Of a DNA stretch of 36,075 nucleotides, positions 8,905 through 18,467 are shown piece by piece. A program made the position numbers and the translations under genes. Within the stretch, counting starts at the first letter, position 1. Each line of letters begins with the position of its first letter. The notes beneath the pieces were generated by a model. The model ran no database searches. It saw only the letters and a program-made list of their open reading frames with translations, and was not told the DNA's origin. Source of the stretch: Bacillota bacterium. GTDB lineage: Bacteria; Bacillota; Desulfotomaculia; Desulfotomaculales; Pelotomaculaceae. The DNA lies in assembly GCA_029555205.1 (NCBI GenBank), contig JAKPTB010000101.1, forward strand, positions 1 through 36,075, in the 5' to 3' direction.

Positions 8905-9405
8905 TTAGCCCAACAAATCTTCCACCGGTTTTCCCCTCAAACGGGCGACTTCTTCAGGAGTCTTTAAGCTTTTCAGCGCCTCCATGGTCGCGTTGACCAT
9001 GTTGTTGGCGTTGTTGGAACCCAGGGACTTGGTGAGGATGTCCCGCACCCCGGCCAGTTCCAGAATCGCACGCACCGGACCGCCGGCTATAACGCCGGTA
9101 CCGGGAGCGGCGGGCTTGAGGAGGACCTTGCCGGCCCCGAAAACCCCGGTGACTTCGTGGGGAATGGTGGTGCCGGACAGGGGTACCTTGATCATGGATT
9201 TTTTGGCATCTTCGATACCCTTGCGGATAGCTTCCGGGACTTCGCCGGCTTTGCCCAGCCCGGCGCCTACGTGCCCGTTCTCGTCGCCCACCACCATCAG
9301 GGCGGAGAAGCTGAACCTCCGGCCGCCTTTGACCACCTTGGCCACACGGTTGATGTATACGACTCTTTCCTTTGTTTCCAGTTTGCTGGCGTCAATCCTT
9401 GCCAT
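8905..9405 (-). CDS. rpsE: 30S ribosomal protein S5
   Basis: S5 is needed for accuracy and helicase function at the mRNA entry of the small subunit. The 166 residues comprise an N-terminal double-stranded-RNA-binding-like domain ([21 protein letters not shown]) and the C-terminal domain with [23 protein letters not shown] at 9405 follows AAAGGAGGG. rplR lies 18 bases upstream. Confidence 0.98.
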   Translation of the reverse strand: MARIDASKLETKERVVYINRVAKVVKGGRRFSFSALMVVGDENGHVGAGLGKAGEVPEAIRKGIEDAKKSMIKVPLSGTTIPHEVTGVFGAGKVLLKPAAPGTGVIAGGPVRAILELAGVRDILTKSLGSNNANNMVNATMEALKSLKTPEEVARLRGKPVEDLLG

Positions 9406-9423
9406 CTATTTCCCTCCTTTTAC

Positions 9424-9792
9424 CTAGAATTCCAGGCCGCCGGCGCGGGCAGCCTCGGCCAGGGCCTTAATCCGGCCGTGGTAAATATAGCCGGCGCGGT
9501 CGAACACTACCTTCCTGATGCCTGCCTCCAGGGCCTTTCTCGCCAGCAGGTCGCCCACTGCCGCCGCGGCCTCTTTGTTGCCGGCCGAGGGAAACTTGCC
9601 TTTCAGCTCGGGGGACAGCGTGGATGCCGCCACCAGGGTGGAACCCCTGTCGTCGTCGATGATCTGCGCGTATATGTTTTTCAGGCTGCGGAAAACATTC
9701 AGCCGGGGTCGTCCGGCAGTGCCGTAAATTTTCTTGCGGACCCTTAAACGCCGGTTGGCCCGCAGGCTTTTACGGTCTGGTTTTTTCAGCAC
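9424..9792 (-). CDS. rplR: 50S ribosomal protein L18
   Basis: L18 binds 5S rRNA together with L5 and L25. The 122 residues contain the basic start [15 protein letters not shown] and the motif [13 protein letters not shown]. The end [13 protein letters not shown] is standard. The start is GTG at 9792, about ten bases after GGGAGG. It is 23 bases from rplF. Confidence 0.97.
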   Translation of the reverse strand: MLKKPDRKSLRANRRLRVRKKIYGTAGRPRLNVFRSLKNIYAQIIDDDRGSTLVAASTLSPELKGKFPSAGNKEAAAAVGDLLARKALEAGIRKVVFDRAGYIYHGRIKALAEAARAGGLEF

Positions 9793-9815
9793 GTTAGGTC
9801 ACTCCTCCCTTACTT

Positions 9816-10358
9816 CTACCTTTTAGCGCCGGCCTTACCGGCCTTGCGCCGGATATATTCGCCCTCGTAACGGATACCTTTACCCTTGTAGGGCTCGGGC
9901 TCGCGCACCGCGCGGATGGCTGCGGCCAGGGCCCCGACTTTTTCCTTGTCAACGCCCTTGACGTTGATTTTGGTCGGCGCCGGGACTTCAATCTCCAGGC
10001 CTTCGTCGGGCTCGATTTCCACCGGGTGGGAGTATCCTACGGCAAGCACCAGTTTTTTGCCCTGCTTGGAGGCCCGGTAACCGACTCCCACCAGTTCCAG
10101 GTTTTTCTGGAACCCGTTGGTCACGCCCACCACCATATTGCTGAGCAGCGTCCGGGTAAGCCCGTGCAGGGATCTGTGCAGTTTATTGTCACTGGGCCGC
10201 TCCACCAGCAACCGGCCTTCCTCGTATTTTATGATCATGTCCCGGTGCAGGCTTTTTTCCAGCTGCCCCTTGGGCCCCTTGACCCGGACGTTGTTGCCCT
10301 CGATCTGGATCTCGACGCCGGCAGGCACCGGGATGGGCTGCTTACCAATCCTGGACAT
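9816..10358 (-). CDS. rplF: 50S ribosomal protein L6
   Basis: L6 lies near the elongation-factor binding site of the large subunit. The 180 residues form the usual two related domains. The C-terminal signature [11 protein letters not shown] (about 151-161) is followed by R-R-K-A-G-K-A. It begins [15 protein letters not shown] at 10358 follows AGGAGGTG. It is 23 bases after rpsH in the spc cluster. Confidence 0.98.
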   Translation of the reverse strand: MSRIGKQPIPVPAGVEIQIEGNNVRVKGPKGQLEKSLHRDMIIKYEEGRLLVERPSDNKLHRSLHGLTRTLLSNMVVGVTNGFQKNLELVGVGYRASKQGKKLVLAVGYSHPVEIEPDEGLEIEVPAPTKINVKGVDKEKVGALAAAIRAVREPEPYKGKGIRYEGEYIRRKAGKAGAKR

Positions 10359-10381
10359 CTAACACACCTCCTGTAATGCGA

Positions 10382-10780
10382 CTACCAAACGTAACAGATG
10401 ACCTCGCCACCCAGTCCTTCCTTGCGCGCCCTTTTGTCGGTCATGATTCCCCTGGACGTTGAGATGATGGCGATGCCCAGTCCTCCTAAAACCTTGGGCA
10501 CCTGGTCCTTTCTGGCGTAGACCCGTAGTCCCGGCCTGGATATGCGCTTCAGGCCGGTAATAACCCTTTCTTTACCGTTGCCGTACTTAAGATATACACG
10601 GATGACACCCTGTTTGCCGTCGTCGATGAACTCGCACTCCCTGACGAACCCTTCCTCCTTGAGGATGCCGGCAATTGCCTTTTTCACTTTGGAAGCAGGC
10701 GCCTCAACTTTATCATGATAAACTGTATTGGCGTTGCGAATACGTGTCAGGAAATCTGCAATGGGATCGGTCATAACCAT
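10382..10780 (-). CDS. rpsH: 30S ribosomal protein S8
   Basis: S8 is a primary 16S rRNA binder and, in other bacteria, a translational repressor of the spc operon. From ATG 10780 the protein has 132 residues, the usual length, starting [17 protein letters not shown]. The ATG is nine bases after GGAGG; longer readings would extend into the rpsN end. The C-terminal [13 protein letters not shown] block is conserved. Confidence 0.97.
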   Translation of the reverse strand: MVMTDPIADFLTRIRNANTVYHDKVEAPASKVKKAIAGILKEEGFVRECEFIDDGKQGVIRVYLKYGNGKERVITGLKRISRPGLRVYARKDQVPKVLGGLGIAIISTSRGIMTDKRARKEGLGGEVICYVW

Positions 10781-10802
10781 GCTCTCGCTACCTCCTTCCT
10801 GA

Positions 10803-10988
10803 TTACCAGCTGGCTTTACGGATGCCCGGAATTTCACCCTTGTAGGAAAGCTCCCGGAAGCAAATCCGGCAGATCCCGAATTTTCTCATATAGGCGTGGG
10901 GCCTGCCGCAGAGTTTGCAGCGGTTGTAGCCGCGCACCTTAAACTTGGGCGGGCGGGCCTGCCTGATAACCATTGATTTTTTTGCCAC
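10803..10988 (-). CDS. rpsN: 30S ribosomal protein S14 type Z (zinc-binding)
   Basis: This 61-residue S14 is the short zinc-binding form with C24, C27, C40 and C43 in two CxxC pairs. The start is GTG at 10988 with GGGGGG upstream, giving (M)AKKSMVIRQ as expected. A TTG one codon earlier is possible. It stands between rplE and rpsH, the ancestral position of this form in Firmicutes. Confidence 0.97.
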   Translation of the reverse strand: MAKKSMVIRQARPPKFKVRGYNRCKLCGRPHAYMRKFGICRICFRELSYKGEIPGIRKASW

Positions 10989-11041
10989 CAATTTCCCCCC
11001 TTTTAGTTTACCGGGTACTTAGGTTATTAAGTTATTGGCGC

Positions 11042-11584
11042 TCAGGCCGCCCGGAACGGCATGCCCATCAGCTTGAGCAGTTCCCGGGCTTCTTCGTCGG
11101 TTTTGGCTGTTGTGACAATGATAATGTCCATGCCCCGGGCTTTGTCGATCTTGTCATAATCGATTTCCGGAAAGATGAGCTGCTCTTTGACGCCCATGCT
11201 GTAGTTACCCCGTCCGTCAAAGGACTTGGGGGAAACTCCGCGAAAGTCCCGCACCCTGGGCAGCGCTATGTTGACAAGTCTGTCCATGAATTCGTACATG
11301 CGATCTCCCCGCAGGGTCACCTTGGCCCCGACGCTCATCCCGGCCCGGAGTTTGAAAGCGGCAATGGATTTTTTGGCCTTGGTCACAACCGGCCTCTGGC
11401 CGGTGATGGTCATAATATCGTTAATCGCCGCGTCGATGATCTTGGAGTTCTGAATTGCTTCACCCAGTCCCATATTAACGACAACCTTTTCCAGTTTGGG
11501 GACCTGCATGATATTTTTGTAGCCGAACTTCTGGATCATAGCCGGCACGACGTCGCTTGTGTATTTATCTTTCAGTCTGGGCAC
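11042..11584 (-). CDS. rplE: 50S ribosomal protein L5
   Basis: L5 binds 5S rRNA and contacts the small-subunit head and P-site tRNA. The 180 residues include [13 protein letters not shown] and the loop [18 protein letters not shown], both hallmarks. The start is GTG at 11584, seven bases after GGGAGG. The gap to rplX upstream is 137 bases, longer than usual. No gene or repeat was recognised in that gap. Confidence 0.98.
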   Translation of the reverse strand: MPRLKDKYTSDVVPAMIQKFGYKNIMQVPKLEKVVVNMGLGEAIQNSKIIDAAINDIMTITGQRPVVTKAKKSIAAFKLRAGMSVGAKVTLRGDRMYEFMDRLVNIALPRVRDFRGVSPKSFDGRGNYSMGVKEQLIFPEIDYDKIDKARGMDIIIVTTAKTDEEARELLKLMGMPFRAA

Positions 11585-11721
11585 TGCGCTACCTCCCTTC
11601 TCAGGCAGCGGACCGCAAGCCGCCGGCCCTTAAGGCTGCTGAAGACGCCCCGGGGATTTATAAACCCCTTTCGTCCAGCCCTTTGCCTTACAGCCTCCGG
11701 CAACGCCTTGCGTCCCGCGAC

Positions 11722-12066
11722 CTATATGTTTTCCCCGCATTTCTTGCAGATTCGCACCTTTTCACCGTCTTCCAGAATCTTTTTACCGACCCTGGTGGGC
11801 TTATTGCACTTGCCGCAGTACAGCATAACGTTGGAGCTGTGGATGGGGGCTTCTTTTTCCATGATGCCCCCCTGGGGGAGTCTCTGGGTGGGTTTGGCGT
11901 GGCGCTTGACAACGTTTACGCCTTCTACCACCACCCTGCTCCGGTCCGGTATGACGGACAGGACCTTGCCCCTCTTGCCAGCGTTCTTGCCGGTGATCAC
12001 CAGTACCGTGTCACCTTTGCGGACGTGCAGTTTGGGTTTTGCTATGGCTTTGGCCTTTTTGGCCAT
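11722..12066 (-). CDS. rplX: 50S ribosomal protein L24 with C-terminal CxxC pairs
   Basis: L24 is an assembly initiator at the tunnel exit. The 114 residues have the KOW motif near 18-45 ([17 protein letters not shown]). The C-terminal pairs C-G-K-C (about 88-91) and C-K-K-C (about 107-110) suggest a zinc ribbon, known from many Firmicutes. ATG at 12066 has AGGTG upstream. rplN is 44 bases upstream. Confidence 0.97.
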   Translation of the reverse strand: MAKKAKAIAKPKLHVRKGDTVLVITGKNAGKRGKVLSVIPDRSRVVVEGVNVVKRHAKPTQRLPQGGIMEKEAPIHSSNVMLYCGKCNKPTRVGKKILEDGEKVRICKKCGENI

Positions 12067-12110
12067 GGTTTATTTCACCTCCAGGTTGGGCCGTGGACTT
12101 GGGGCCCGGT

Positions 12111-12479
12111 CTACAGTACTTCCGGCGCCAGGGAGACGATTTTCATGAAGTCACGGTCCCTCAATTCCCGGGCCACCGGCCCGAAGATCCGGGTCCCCCG
12201 CGGACTCTGGTCGTCCTTGATGACCACCGCGGCATTTTCATCGAATTTGATATAGGTTCCGTCGGGCCGGCGGACTTCTTTCTTGGTCCGCACCACCACG
12301 GCTTTAACGACATCGCCCTTCTTGACAACGCCGCCTGGCGTGGCTTCTTTCACGGTACAAACGATGATGTCGCCCACGCTTGCATACTGGCGGAGTGAAC
12401 CGCCCAGGACGCGGATGCACATCAAACGCTTGGCGCCTGTGTTGTCAGCCACGTGGAGCATGGTCTGAACCTGAATCAC
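12111..12479 (-). CDS. rplN: 50S ribosomal protein L14
   Basis: L14 lies at the subunit interface. The 122 residues are the exact family length and include [15 protein letters not shown] and the C-terminal [18 protein letters not shown]. The start is GTG at 12479 after AAGGAGG. It lies 78 bases after rpsQ. Confidence 0.98.
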   Translation of the reverse strand: MIQVQTMLHVADNTGAKRLMCIRVLGGSLRQYASVGDIIVCTVKEATPGGVVKKGDVVKAVVVRTKKEVRRPDGTYIKFDENAAVVIKDDQSPRGTRIFGPVARELRDRDFMKIVSLAPEVL

Positions 12480-12557
12480 AGCTACAACCTCCTTACTTGC
12501 GAAGCGGGAGGCAAGATCTTGAAATGAGCCTTAAAACCTCACTTCTCACTCTCACGC

Positions 12558-12821
12558 TTATATTTGTTCTGCTCTTTCCAGGATTTCGATGACCCGCCAG
12601 CGCTTTTCCTTGGAAAGGGGCCGGGTCTCCATCAGTCTTACTTTATCGCCGTTACGGCAGGCGTTTTTCTCGTCGTGCGCCTTGAATTTCTTTGTCCGGC
12701 GAACGATCCGCTGGTACAGGGGGTGCCTGACCAAAGTTTCAACAGCCACAACGACGGTTTTGTCCATTTTATCGCTTACCACCCTGCCGGTGATGACCTT
12801 GCGCTTGCTCTGTTCTTCCAC
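12558..12821 (-). CDS. rpsQ: 30S ribosomal protein S17
   Basis: S17 is an OB-fold primary 16S rRNA binder. With the GTG at 12821 as start (GGGGG seven bases upstream) the protein has 87 residues. A longer open frame extends over the rpmC end but has no homology. Conserved parts are [14 protein letters not shown] and E-T-R-P-L-S-K-x-K-R-W-R. Confidence 0.96.
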   Translation of the reverse strand: MEEQSKRKVITGRVVSDKMDKTVVVAVETLVRHPLYQRIVRRTKKFKAHDEKNACRNGDKVRLMETRPLSKEKRWRVIEILERAEQI

Positions 12822-12834
12822 TCTTTTACCCCCT

Positions 12835-13038
12835 TTAGGCCCGCTTGATTCCCAGTTCCCGCTCACGTATGATGGTCTTGACCCGGGCAATCTTTTTGCG
12901 GACTTCCTGCAACTTCATCGGGTTATCCAGCTGACCGGTGGCCATCTGGAATCTCAATTTAAAGAGCTCATCCTTGGAGTCGCTGAGCTTTTTGTTCAGC
13001 TCGGCATCGGTCATTTCGCGAAGTTCTTTAACCTTCAT
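12835..13038 (-). CDS. rpmC: 50S ribosomal protein L29
   Basis: L29 is a helical-hairpin protein at the tunnel exit, part of the docking site for trigger factor and SRP. The 67 residues start [10 protein letters not shown] at ATG 13038, inside the last codons of rplP (11-base overlap), which indicates translational coupling. GGTGAGG precedes the ATG. The longer reading from 13047 is not supported. Confidence 0.96.
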   Translation of the reverse strand: MKVKELREMTDAELNKKLSDSKDELFKLRFQMATGQLDNPMKLQEVRKKIARVKTIIRERELGIKRA

Positions 13039-13459
13039 TGACCTCACCCACTTCCCCGCGTTTCACAAACTTGGTTTTTATCGGCAACTTGTGCGATGCC
13101 AGGCGCAAGGCCTCCCTGGCTACTTCTTCCGTAACACCGTCCAGCTCAAACATGATCCGGCCCGGCTTGACCACGGCAACCCAGTATTCCGGGGAACCTT
13201 TACCGGAACCCATCCGGGTTTCCGCAGGTTTTGCTGTAATGGGCTTATCCGGGAAAATCCTAATCCAGACCTTGCCGCCCCGTTTGATATAACGGGTCAT
13301 GGCGATACGGGCCGCTTCAATCTGGCGGTTGGTGATCCAGGCCGGCTCCAGCGCCTGCAGGCCGTATTCACCGAAGTTTATTTCCTTGCCACCCTTAGCC
13401 TTGCCGGTCATCCGGCCGCGGTGCTGTTTGCGGTATTTTACTCTTTTGGGTATAAGCAC
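13028..13459 (-). CDS. rplP: 50S ribosomal protein L16
   Basis: L16 helps position A-site tRNA. The 143 residues include [12 protein letters not shown] and the hallmark [20 protein letters not shown]. The start is GTG at 13459, five bases after the rpsC stop, with AAGGAGG inside the rpsC end. Its own end overlaps rpmC. Confidence 0.98.
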   Translation of the reverse strand: MLIPKRVKYRKQHRGRMTGKAKGGKEINFGEYGLQALEPAWITNRQIEAARIAMTRYIKRGGKVWIRIFPDKPITAKPAETRMGSGKGSPEYWVAVVKPGRIMFELDGVTEEVAREALRLASHKLPIKTKFVKRGEVGEVNEG

Positions 13460-13464
13460 AGTTC

Positions 13465-14160
13465 CTATTCGCCTCCTTCACCAGCGGCGGCGTTTCCTTC
13501 CGTGGCCGGGGCCTTCGGGGTCTGCCTGGCTGCCGGTAAAACTTCTCCCCTGTATATCCAAACTTTGATGCCGATTTTGCCGTAGGTAGTGTTGGCTTCG
13601 GCAGTGCCGTAGTCGATGTCCGCACGCAGGGTATGCAGGGGCACTTTGCCTTCGCTGTACCACTCGGTACGGGCTATTTCAGCGCCCGCCAGCCGGCCGC
13701 CGCAGGATACCTTGATCCCCTTGGCGCCCATTTTCATGGAGCGGGAGACCACCTGCTTCATGGCCCGCCTGAAGGCAATCCGCTTTTCCAGCTGGGCGGC
13801 CACGTTCTCAGCCACCAGCTGCGCGTCCAGTTCGGGAACCTTGATTTCAACGATGTTCACGTTAACCTGTTTGCCGGTCATTATCTCCAGCTGCTTGCGC
13901 AGGTTTTCCACTTCCACCCCGCCCCTGCCGATGACGATGCCCGGCTTGGCGGTGTGGATGGAGATTTTAACCCGGTTGGCGGCCCGTTCGATCTGAACCC
14001 TGGAAATGCCCGCCTGGAAAAGTTTCTCCTTGATATATTTGCGTATTTTTACGTCCTCGATGAGGAGGCCGGCGAAGCTCTTCTTGTCGGCAAACCATTT
14101 TCCTTCCCAGTCCCGGATGATGCCGATCCGCAAACCCTTAGGATTGACTTTTTGCCCCAC
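13465..14160 (-). CDS. rpsC: 30S ribosomal protein S3
   Basis: S3 forms part of the mRNA entry tunnel. The 231 residues contain a type II KH domain with the G-R-G-G loop ([10 protein letters not shown]) around 77-86. The S3 C-terminal domain ([20 protein letters not shown]) follows. The tail is Ala/Gly/Glu-rich. The start is GTG at 14160, giving (M)[12 protein letters not shown], six bases after the rplV stop. Confidence 0.98.
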   Translation of the reverse strand: MGQKVNPKGLRIGIIRDWEGKWFADKKSFAGLLIEDVKIRKYIKEKLFQAGISRVQIERAANRVKISIHTAKPGIVIGRGGVEVENLRKQLEIMTGKQVNVNIVEIKVPELDAQLVAENVAAQLEKRIAFRRAMKQVVSRSMKMGAKGIKVSCGGRLAGAEIARTEWYSEGKVPLHTLRADIDYGTAEANTTYGKIGIKVWIYRGEVLPAARQTPKAPATEGNAAAGEGGE

Positions 14161-14166
14161 TAAACC

Positions 14167-14553
14167 CTATCCCTCCTTCTTCTCAGCCTTCTTCTCGGCC
14201 TTCTTCTCAACTTTCTCAGCCTCTTTTTCCGCGACTATAACGGTAATGTGGCTGGTGCGCCTGCGCATTACGTCGGCCCGGCCCATGGCTCTGGGCTGAT
14301 AGCGTTTCCAGGTGGGCCCCTGGTCTACGTAACAGGCCTTGACGATTAGTTCATCCCTGTCCAGTTGCAGGTTGTTTTCGGCGTTGGCCAAAGCAGACTT
14401 GACGACCTTGGTAACGGCCTCCGCAGCCCGCTGCGGTGTATACCTGAGGATTCCCAGGGCCTCATCGACTTTTTTGCCCCTGATCAGGTCCACCACCTGA
14501 CGTACCTTGCGCGGGGATATCCTTATATATTTAGCTATGGCTCTTGCTTCCAA
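14167..14553 (-). CDS. rplV: 50S ribosomal protein L22
   Basis: L22 lines the exit tunnel with a long beta hairpin near the macrolide site. The 128 residues contain the standard domain up to about 110, including R-I-S-P-R-K-V-R-Q-V-V-D-L-I-R-G. A charged low-complexity tail of repeated K-K-A-E-K follows. The start is TTG at 14553, nine bases after GGGGG; no ATG is available. rpsS is 92 bases upstream, wider than usual. Confidence 0.96.
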   Translation of the reverse strand: MEARAIAKYIRISPRKVRQVVDLIRGKKVDEALGILRYTPQRAAEAVTKVVKSALANAENNLQLDRDELIVKACYVDQGPTWKRYQPRAMGRADVMRRRTSHITVIVAEKEAEKVEKKAEKKAEKKEG

Positions 14554-14645
14554 TGGAACTTACCCCCTTTGGGTCTTTTCCTTCTCTGATTTGCTGCACC
14601 CTGCGCCCTTAGCCAGCTTAACCTGACTCTTTGCGCTAAAGTGAC

Positions 14646-14930
14646 TTACTTCAGTGCCGTGGACCTTTCCGTGTGGTGTCCGTGCCCCCTGAAAAGCCTT
14701 GTGGGCGCGAATTCACCCAGTTTATGTCCAACCATGTCCTCGGTAATATAGACGGGCACATGCTTCCTGCCGTCGTGCACCGCTATGGTGTGGCCCACCA
14801 TGGCGGGAAAGATGGTGGAAGCCCTGGACCAGGTCTTGAGTACTTTCTTTTCCCCGGTTTCATTCATTTTATTGATCCTGGCAAGAAGCCGTTCGTCACA
14901 AAACGGTCCCTTTTTTAATGAGCGGCCCAA
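14646..14930 (-). CDS. rpsS: 30S ribosomal protein S19
   Basis: S19 is a head protein that pairs with S13. The 94 residues start G-R-S-L-K-K-G-P-F and include the conserved [20 protein letters not shown]-x-F-R-G-H lies near the end. The start is TTG at 14930, seven bases after AAGGAGG. In this genome rpsS is separated from rplB by a 246-base repeat element; normally the gap is a few tens of bases. Confidence 0.97.
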   Translation of the reverse strand: MGRSLKKGPFCDERLLARINKMNETGEKKVLKTWSRASTIFPAMVGHTIAVHDGRKHVPVYITEDMVGHKLGEFAPTRLFRGHGHHTERSTALK

Positions 14931-14942
14931 ACTTTAGCCTCC

Positions 14943-15179
14943 TTCCATTTTGGTCGTGGGTGGTTGGTCGTTGGTCGTTGGGGAGCTCTTCCAATAGCTT
15001 CTGCCAACTACTAGCTGGTCCGTAATTCGTTATCTATCACTTACTCCCAACCACTATTTGGTGGTGAGTCGTTGGTCGTTGGTCATTGGGGAGTTCTTAC
15101 AACAACTTCTGCCAACAACTACTTGATCCGTGATTCTTATTTTTTAACCCAACCACTAACGACTAACGACCAACGACTA
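14943..15179. repeat. 108-base tandem repeat of (A/G)GTCGTT type between rplB and rpsS
   Basis: Two imperfect direct units of period 108 lie at about 14951-15058 and 15059-15166. GGTCGTTGGTC, TTGGGGAG and CTGCCAAC recur exactly 108 bases apart. The right-hand end (15155-15179) carries the inverted arm AACGACTAACGACCAACGAC and overlaps the TAG stop of rplB. The left end reaches to within a few bases of the rpsS ribosome site. No reading frame in it looks real. Confidence 0.85.
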
Positions 15180-16001
15180 CTTCGTTCTTCTTTTGACGAT
15201 CAGCCTGTCGCTGGCCTTTTTCTTACGGGTACGGGCGCCCAGGGCCGGCTTGCCCCAGGGTGTAACCGGGTTGCGGCCGATGGGGGAACGGCCTTCGCCG
15301 CCGCCGTGGGGGTGGTCCACAGGGTTCATTACGACACCCCGGACTGTGGGCCGGATCCCCAGCCAGCGCTTGCGGCCGGCTTTGCCGATGGTGATGTTTT
15401 CATTTTCCACGTTGCCCACCTGGCCGATGGTGGCCCGGCACTCCTGAAGCAGGAGGCGCATTTCGCCGGAGGGCATCCGGATGTGCGCGTACTTGCCTTC
15501 CTTGGCCATGAGCTGCGCCGCGGCTCCGGCGGAGCGGACCAGCTGGCCGCCGCCCTTGGGATACAGCTCGATGTTGTGGATCATGGTGCCCAGGGGAATA
15601 TTCTTCAGCGGCAGGCAGTTGCCCGTCTTGATATCGGAACCCTCTCCGGACACCACCGTCTGGCCCACCTGCAGGCCAACCGGGGCGATGATATAGCGTT
15701 TTTCGCCGTCGGCGTAGTTAAGCAGGGCAATCCGGGCCGTACGGTTGGGATCGTATTCAATGCTGGCAACTTTGGCCGGAATCCCGTCCTTGTCCCGCTT
15801 AAAATCGATAATCCGGTACATGCGCTTGTGCCCGCCGCCGCGGTGTCTGACTGTGATCCTGCCCTTGCCATTTCGCCCGCCGGTTTTCTTGAGCGGTTCC
15901 AGCAGCGATTTTTCGGGCTCCTTTGTGGTAATCTCATCAAAGGTGGAGACGGTTACAAAACGGCGTCCCGGTGAAGTCGGCTTGAATTTTTTTGTAGCCA
16001 A
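15177..16001 (-). CDS. rplB: 50S ribosomal protein L2
   Basis: L2 binds near the peptidyl-transferase centre and is essential for subunit association. The 274 residues carry the conserved [14 protein letters not shown] block with the key histidine H230. The N-terminal OB/SH3 folds contain R-G-G-G-H-K-R. The start is TTG at 16001 after GGAGG, nine bases away. The TAG stop is the first position of a repeat element. It lies 27 bases after rplW. Confidence 0.98.
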   Translation of the reverse strand: MATKKFKPTSPGRRFVTVSTFDEITTKEPEKSLLEPLKKTGGRNGKGRITVRHRGGGHKRMYRIIDFKRDKDGIPAKVASIEYDPNRTARIALLNYADGEKRYIIAPVGLQVGQTVVSGEGSDIKTGNCLPLKNIPLGTMIHNIELYPKGGGQLVRSAGAAAQLMAKEGKYAHIRMPSGEMRLLLQECRATIGQVGNVENENITIGKAGRKRWLGIRPTVRGVVMNPVDHPHGGGEGRSPIGRNPVTPWGKPALGARTRKKKASDRLIVKRRTK

Positions 16002-16028
16002 AAGGGTACACCTCCTCTACTGCACACT

Positions 16029-16313
16029 TTACATACCTTCAAAGATTTCAATCTTGTCGCCCTTACGCAGGGTTACGATGGCTTTCTTGCGGTCGGGCGT
16101 CTTGCCGGGGATATTGCGGACCCTTTTGGTTTTACCTTTGACCCGCATGGTGTTTACTTTTTCCACTTTAACCTTGAAGATGGTCTGTACCGCCTGCTTG
16201 ATTTCCGTCTTGTTGGCCCTGGGGTCAACTTCGAAGGTATACTTGTTTTCCTGCAGGAGGGACGTGCTTTTCTCGGTGATCAGGGGCTTCTTTAAGACAT
16301 CATAGGGTTCCAC
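16029..16313 (-). CDS. rplW: 50S ribosomal protein L23
   Basis: L23 is at the tunnel exit and docks trigger factor and SRP. The 94 residues start (M)[15 protein letters not shown] and include [15 protein letters not shown], both hallmarks. The start is GTG at 16313, sharing one base with the TAG stop of rplD, so the two genes are coupled. The AGGAGGTG site lies within the rplD end. Confidence 0.97.
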   Translation of the reverse strand: MEPYDVLKKPLITEKSTSLLQENKYTFEVDPRANKTEIKQAVQTIFKVKVEKVNTMRVKGKTKRVRNIPGKTPDRKKAIVTLRKGDKIEIFEGM

Positions 16314-16933
16314 TACACGAACACCTCCTCGACTCTGGCTACGGCGTCCCTGGTGATTACCAGTTTATCGTAGGCCAGGATGTCGTAAACATTGAGGCCT
16401 GCAGCCTGCAGGGGTTTGATGTTCGGGATGTTCCGGGCCGATTTTTCAACAGCTTCGTCGTTGTCCGCAGTAACCACCAGGGCGTCATCCACCTTGAGGT
16501 TGTTCAAGATTTTGACCATGTCTTTTGTCCTGGGCTGCTCCAGTCTGAGCTCTTCCAGAACAAGCAGGTCCCCCGCCTGCACCTTGGCGGACAGGGCCGA
16601 CTTCAGGGCCAGCCGCCTGACTTTTTTGGGCAGGGAGTAACTGTAGTCCCTGGGATGGGGTCCGAACACAACCCCGCCGCCGCGCCAGATGGGCGAGCGG
16701 ATGGTGCCGTGCCGGGCCCTGCCGGTGCCCTTCTGACGCCAGGGCTTCCTGCCGCCGCCCCGGACCTCACCCCGGGTCTTTGTATCGTGGGTACCCTGGC
16801 GCCGGCTGGCAAGCTGCATAACAACGGCATCGTGCAGAACCGGCCCGTGTACTGGAACGCCGAAGATATCATCCTTCAGCTCTACCTCGCCGACCTGTTC
16901 GCCGTTTGTATTATACAATGCTACTGTAGGCAT
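16313..16933 (-). CDS. rplD: 50S ribosomal protein L4
   Basis: L4 reaches into the exit tunnel and in some bacteria represses the S10 operon. The 206 residues contain the tunnel loop [19 protein letters not shown] (about 63-81) and [11 protein letters not shown] at 16933 follows AAGGAGG. rplC is 85 bases upstream. Confidence 0.97.
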   Translation of the reverse strand: MPTVALYNTNGEQVGEVELKDDIFGVPVHGPVLHDAVVMQLASRRQGTHDTKTRGEVRGGGRKPWRQKGTGRARHGTIRSPIWRGGGVVFGPHPRDYSYSLPKKVRRLALKSALSAKVQAGDLLVLEELRLEQPRTKDMVKILNNLKVDDALVVTADNDEAVEKSARNIPNIKPLQAAGLNVYDILAYDKLVITRDAVARVEEVFV

Positions 16934-17018
16934 GCCATTAATCCTCCTTCGCTGGATGCGGGGCCTGTTCCTTAAGGGTCTGTGCCTTTTGGGTCCCTGT
17001 CCCGCATCCCGTCTATCG

Positions 17019-17651
17019 TTATCCGCGGTTCTTGGTGGATGGTTTGACCAGCACCAGGCCGCCCTTCGGACCGGGTATGGCCCCTTTCAAGGCCAGCAGG
17101 TTGCGGTCGCCGTCCACCCTGATCACTTCCAGGTTCTGGACCGTGACCCGCTCCGCGCCCAGGTGCCCGGGGAGTTTCCTGCCCTTGTACACCCTGGCGG
17201 GTCCCTTCGCCCCCAGAGAACCGGGACGGCGATGGTATTTCGAGCCGTGAGCCATGGGTCCGCGGTGAAAGCCGTGGCGCTTGATCCCGCCGGCAAAGCC
17301 TTTACCCTTGGTGGTTCCCACCACGTCAACCTTCTCGCCCTGGGCGAAAATGTCAACCTTGATTTCCTGGCCCACCTGGTAGGCCTCCGGGTCCTCCACC
17401 CTGAGCTCCCGCAGGTAGCGCAGCGGGCGGACTCCACTTGTTTTAAAGTGCCCTTTTAAGGGCTTGTTAAAAAGACTTTCCCTTTTCTCACCAAAACCAA
17501 TTTGAATGGCCGTATACCCGTCCTTTTCCGGAGTCTTTTTCTGGACCACATAGCACGGGCCGGCCTCAATTACAGTAACAGGAACAGCAAGACCTGCATC
17601 GGTGAAGATCTGGGTCATGCCGACTTTTCTTCCCAGAATACCTTTGGGCAT
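17019..17651 (-). CDS. rplC: 50S ribosomal protein L3
   Basis: L3 is an early assembly protein whose loop approaches the peptidyl-transferase centre. The 210 residues start [16 protein letters not shown] and include [13 protein letters not shown] and [10 protein letters not shown] at 17651 has GGAGGTG upstream. The 211-base gap to rpsJ holds no recognisable gene or clear promoter. Confidence 0.98.
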   Translation of the reverse strand: MPKGILGRKVGMTQIFTDAGLAVPVTVIEAGPCYVVQKKTPEKDGYTAIQIGFGEKRESLFNKPLKGHFKTSGVRPLRYLRELRVEDPEAYQVGQEIKVDIFAQGEKVDVVGTTKGKGFAGGIKRHGFHRGPMAHGSKYHRRPGSLGAKGPARVYKGRKLPGHLGAERVTVQNLEVIRVDGDRNLLALKGAIPGPKGGLVLVKPSTKNRG

Positions 17652-17862
17652 AATTGCACCTCCGTTGACGGTAAGTCCGCGGGCCGGACTTTTTTTCTTA
17701 CCGGGCCTTTAAATCCGCCTGCCGCCTGCCCGGTTTGAGGCTCCCCGCCGCGACTTCCGTTATCTGTGGCAAGAGGTTGAGCTGGTTCCCAACATTGCCT
17801 CTTTTTCATATTTCTTAAAGAACCTGTCAAAACTTCATTTCTAAAAGGTCCTGCTTTGCTTT

Positions 17863-18168
17863 TTACAGCTTGATCTCGATATCCACACCGGCGGGCAGGT
17901 CCAGGCGCATCAGCGCGTCCACCGTCTTGGGAGTGGGTTCGAGGATGTCGATTAAACGCTTGTGGGTACGCATTTCAAACTGCTCACGGGAGTCCTTATT
18001 CACGTGAGGGCTGCGCAGGATGGTGTAGATATTTTTTTCCGTGGGCAGCGGGATGGGCCCGGCTACAGAGGCGCCGGTCCGCTTCGCTGTGTCCACAATT
18101 TTTTGGGCAGACTGGTCCAGCATATGATGATCGAAGGCTTTAAGCCTGATCCTGATTTTTTGCTGCAT
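17863..18168 (-). CDS. rpsJ: 30S ribosomal protein S10
   Basis: S10 is a head protein of the small subunit and also the NusB partner in antitermination. The 101 residues include [12 protein letters not shown] and G-P-I-P-L-P-T, and the [22 protein letters not shown] block. ATG at 18168 has AAGGAGG upstream. tuf lies 299 bases upstream, and the space between is occupied by repeats. Confidence 0.98.
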   Translation of the reverse strand: MQQKIRIRLKAFDHHMLDQSAQKIVDTAKRTGASVAGPIPLPTEKNIYTILRSPHVNKDSREQFEMRTHKRLIDILEPTPKTVDALMRLDLPAGVDIEIKL

Positions 18169-18270
18169 CCTTTTGGCCTCCTTAAATTCGCCCGATTTCC
18201 GGACATTTCTCGGTGAAAATTCCCCATTTCCGGCAGCGGCCTTCTGCCGCCGGCAGCTGGTTTATCTGCC

Positions 18271-18315
18271 TACAACCACCAACGACAAACGACCAACCAC
18301 CAACCACCAAAATGG
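18271..18315. repeat. Single-arm (A/G)GTCGTT-type repeat before rpsJ
   Basis: This stretch is a run of ACCACCAACGAC-like units ending in CCACCAAAATGG. The same end, in opposite orientation, closes the element next to rpsS (14943-14955, CCATTTTGGTCG). It therefore appears to be one arm of the same element family, inverted relative to the rplB-rpsS copy. Confidence 0.65.
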
Positions 18316-18351
18316 CAACCTTTCACCTCATCGCATAAATATGACATAAAT

Positions 18352-18433
18352 GGGACAGGGGGACAGGTTCCTCGTCCCGCCGCGCCTGCCTGTTGACGGC
18401 CGCAACCACACCGGCGCCCGCTTAGGGACAGGT
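18352..18433 (-). repeat. Diverged tandem copy of the tuf 3' end
   Basis: This 82-base unit aligns in register with 18434-18515, which covers the end of tuf and its 3' flank. Both units begin GGGACAGGGGGACAGGTTCC on the plus strand. On the minus strand the copy reads G-A-G-V-V-A-A-V-N where the real EF-Tu end reads [14 protein letters not shown]. The copy has no stop at the equivalent place. The same pair of units follows the second tuf. Confidence 0.85.
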
Positions 18434-18467
18434 GGGACAGGGGGACAGGTTCCTTGTCCCGGTGCGC

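Noticed and set aside
10973..12148. 391-codon plus-strand frame across rplE and rplX
   Set aside because: It is antisense to two well-supported ribosomal protein genes and matches nothing I recognise.
14943..15179. CRISPR-like array
   Set aside because: The units are imperfect, have no regular spacer pattern and are too few; no cas gene is near.
17802..17830. Promoter between rpsJ and rplC
   Set aside because: TTGACA is present on the minus strand (17830-17825), but no acceptable -10 lies at 16-18 bases.
18352..18467. Intrinsic terminator formed by GGGACA-GGTTCCT-TGTCCC after tuf
   Set aside because: The six-base stem is short and no T-run follows; treated as part of the repeated unit.
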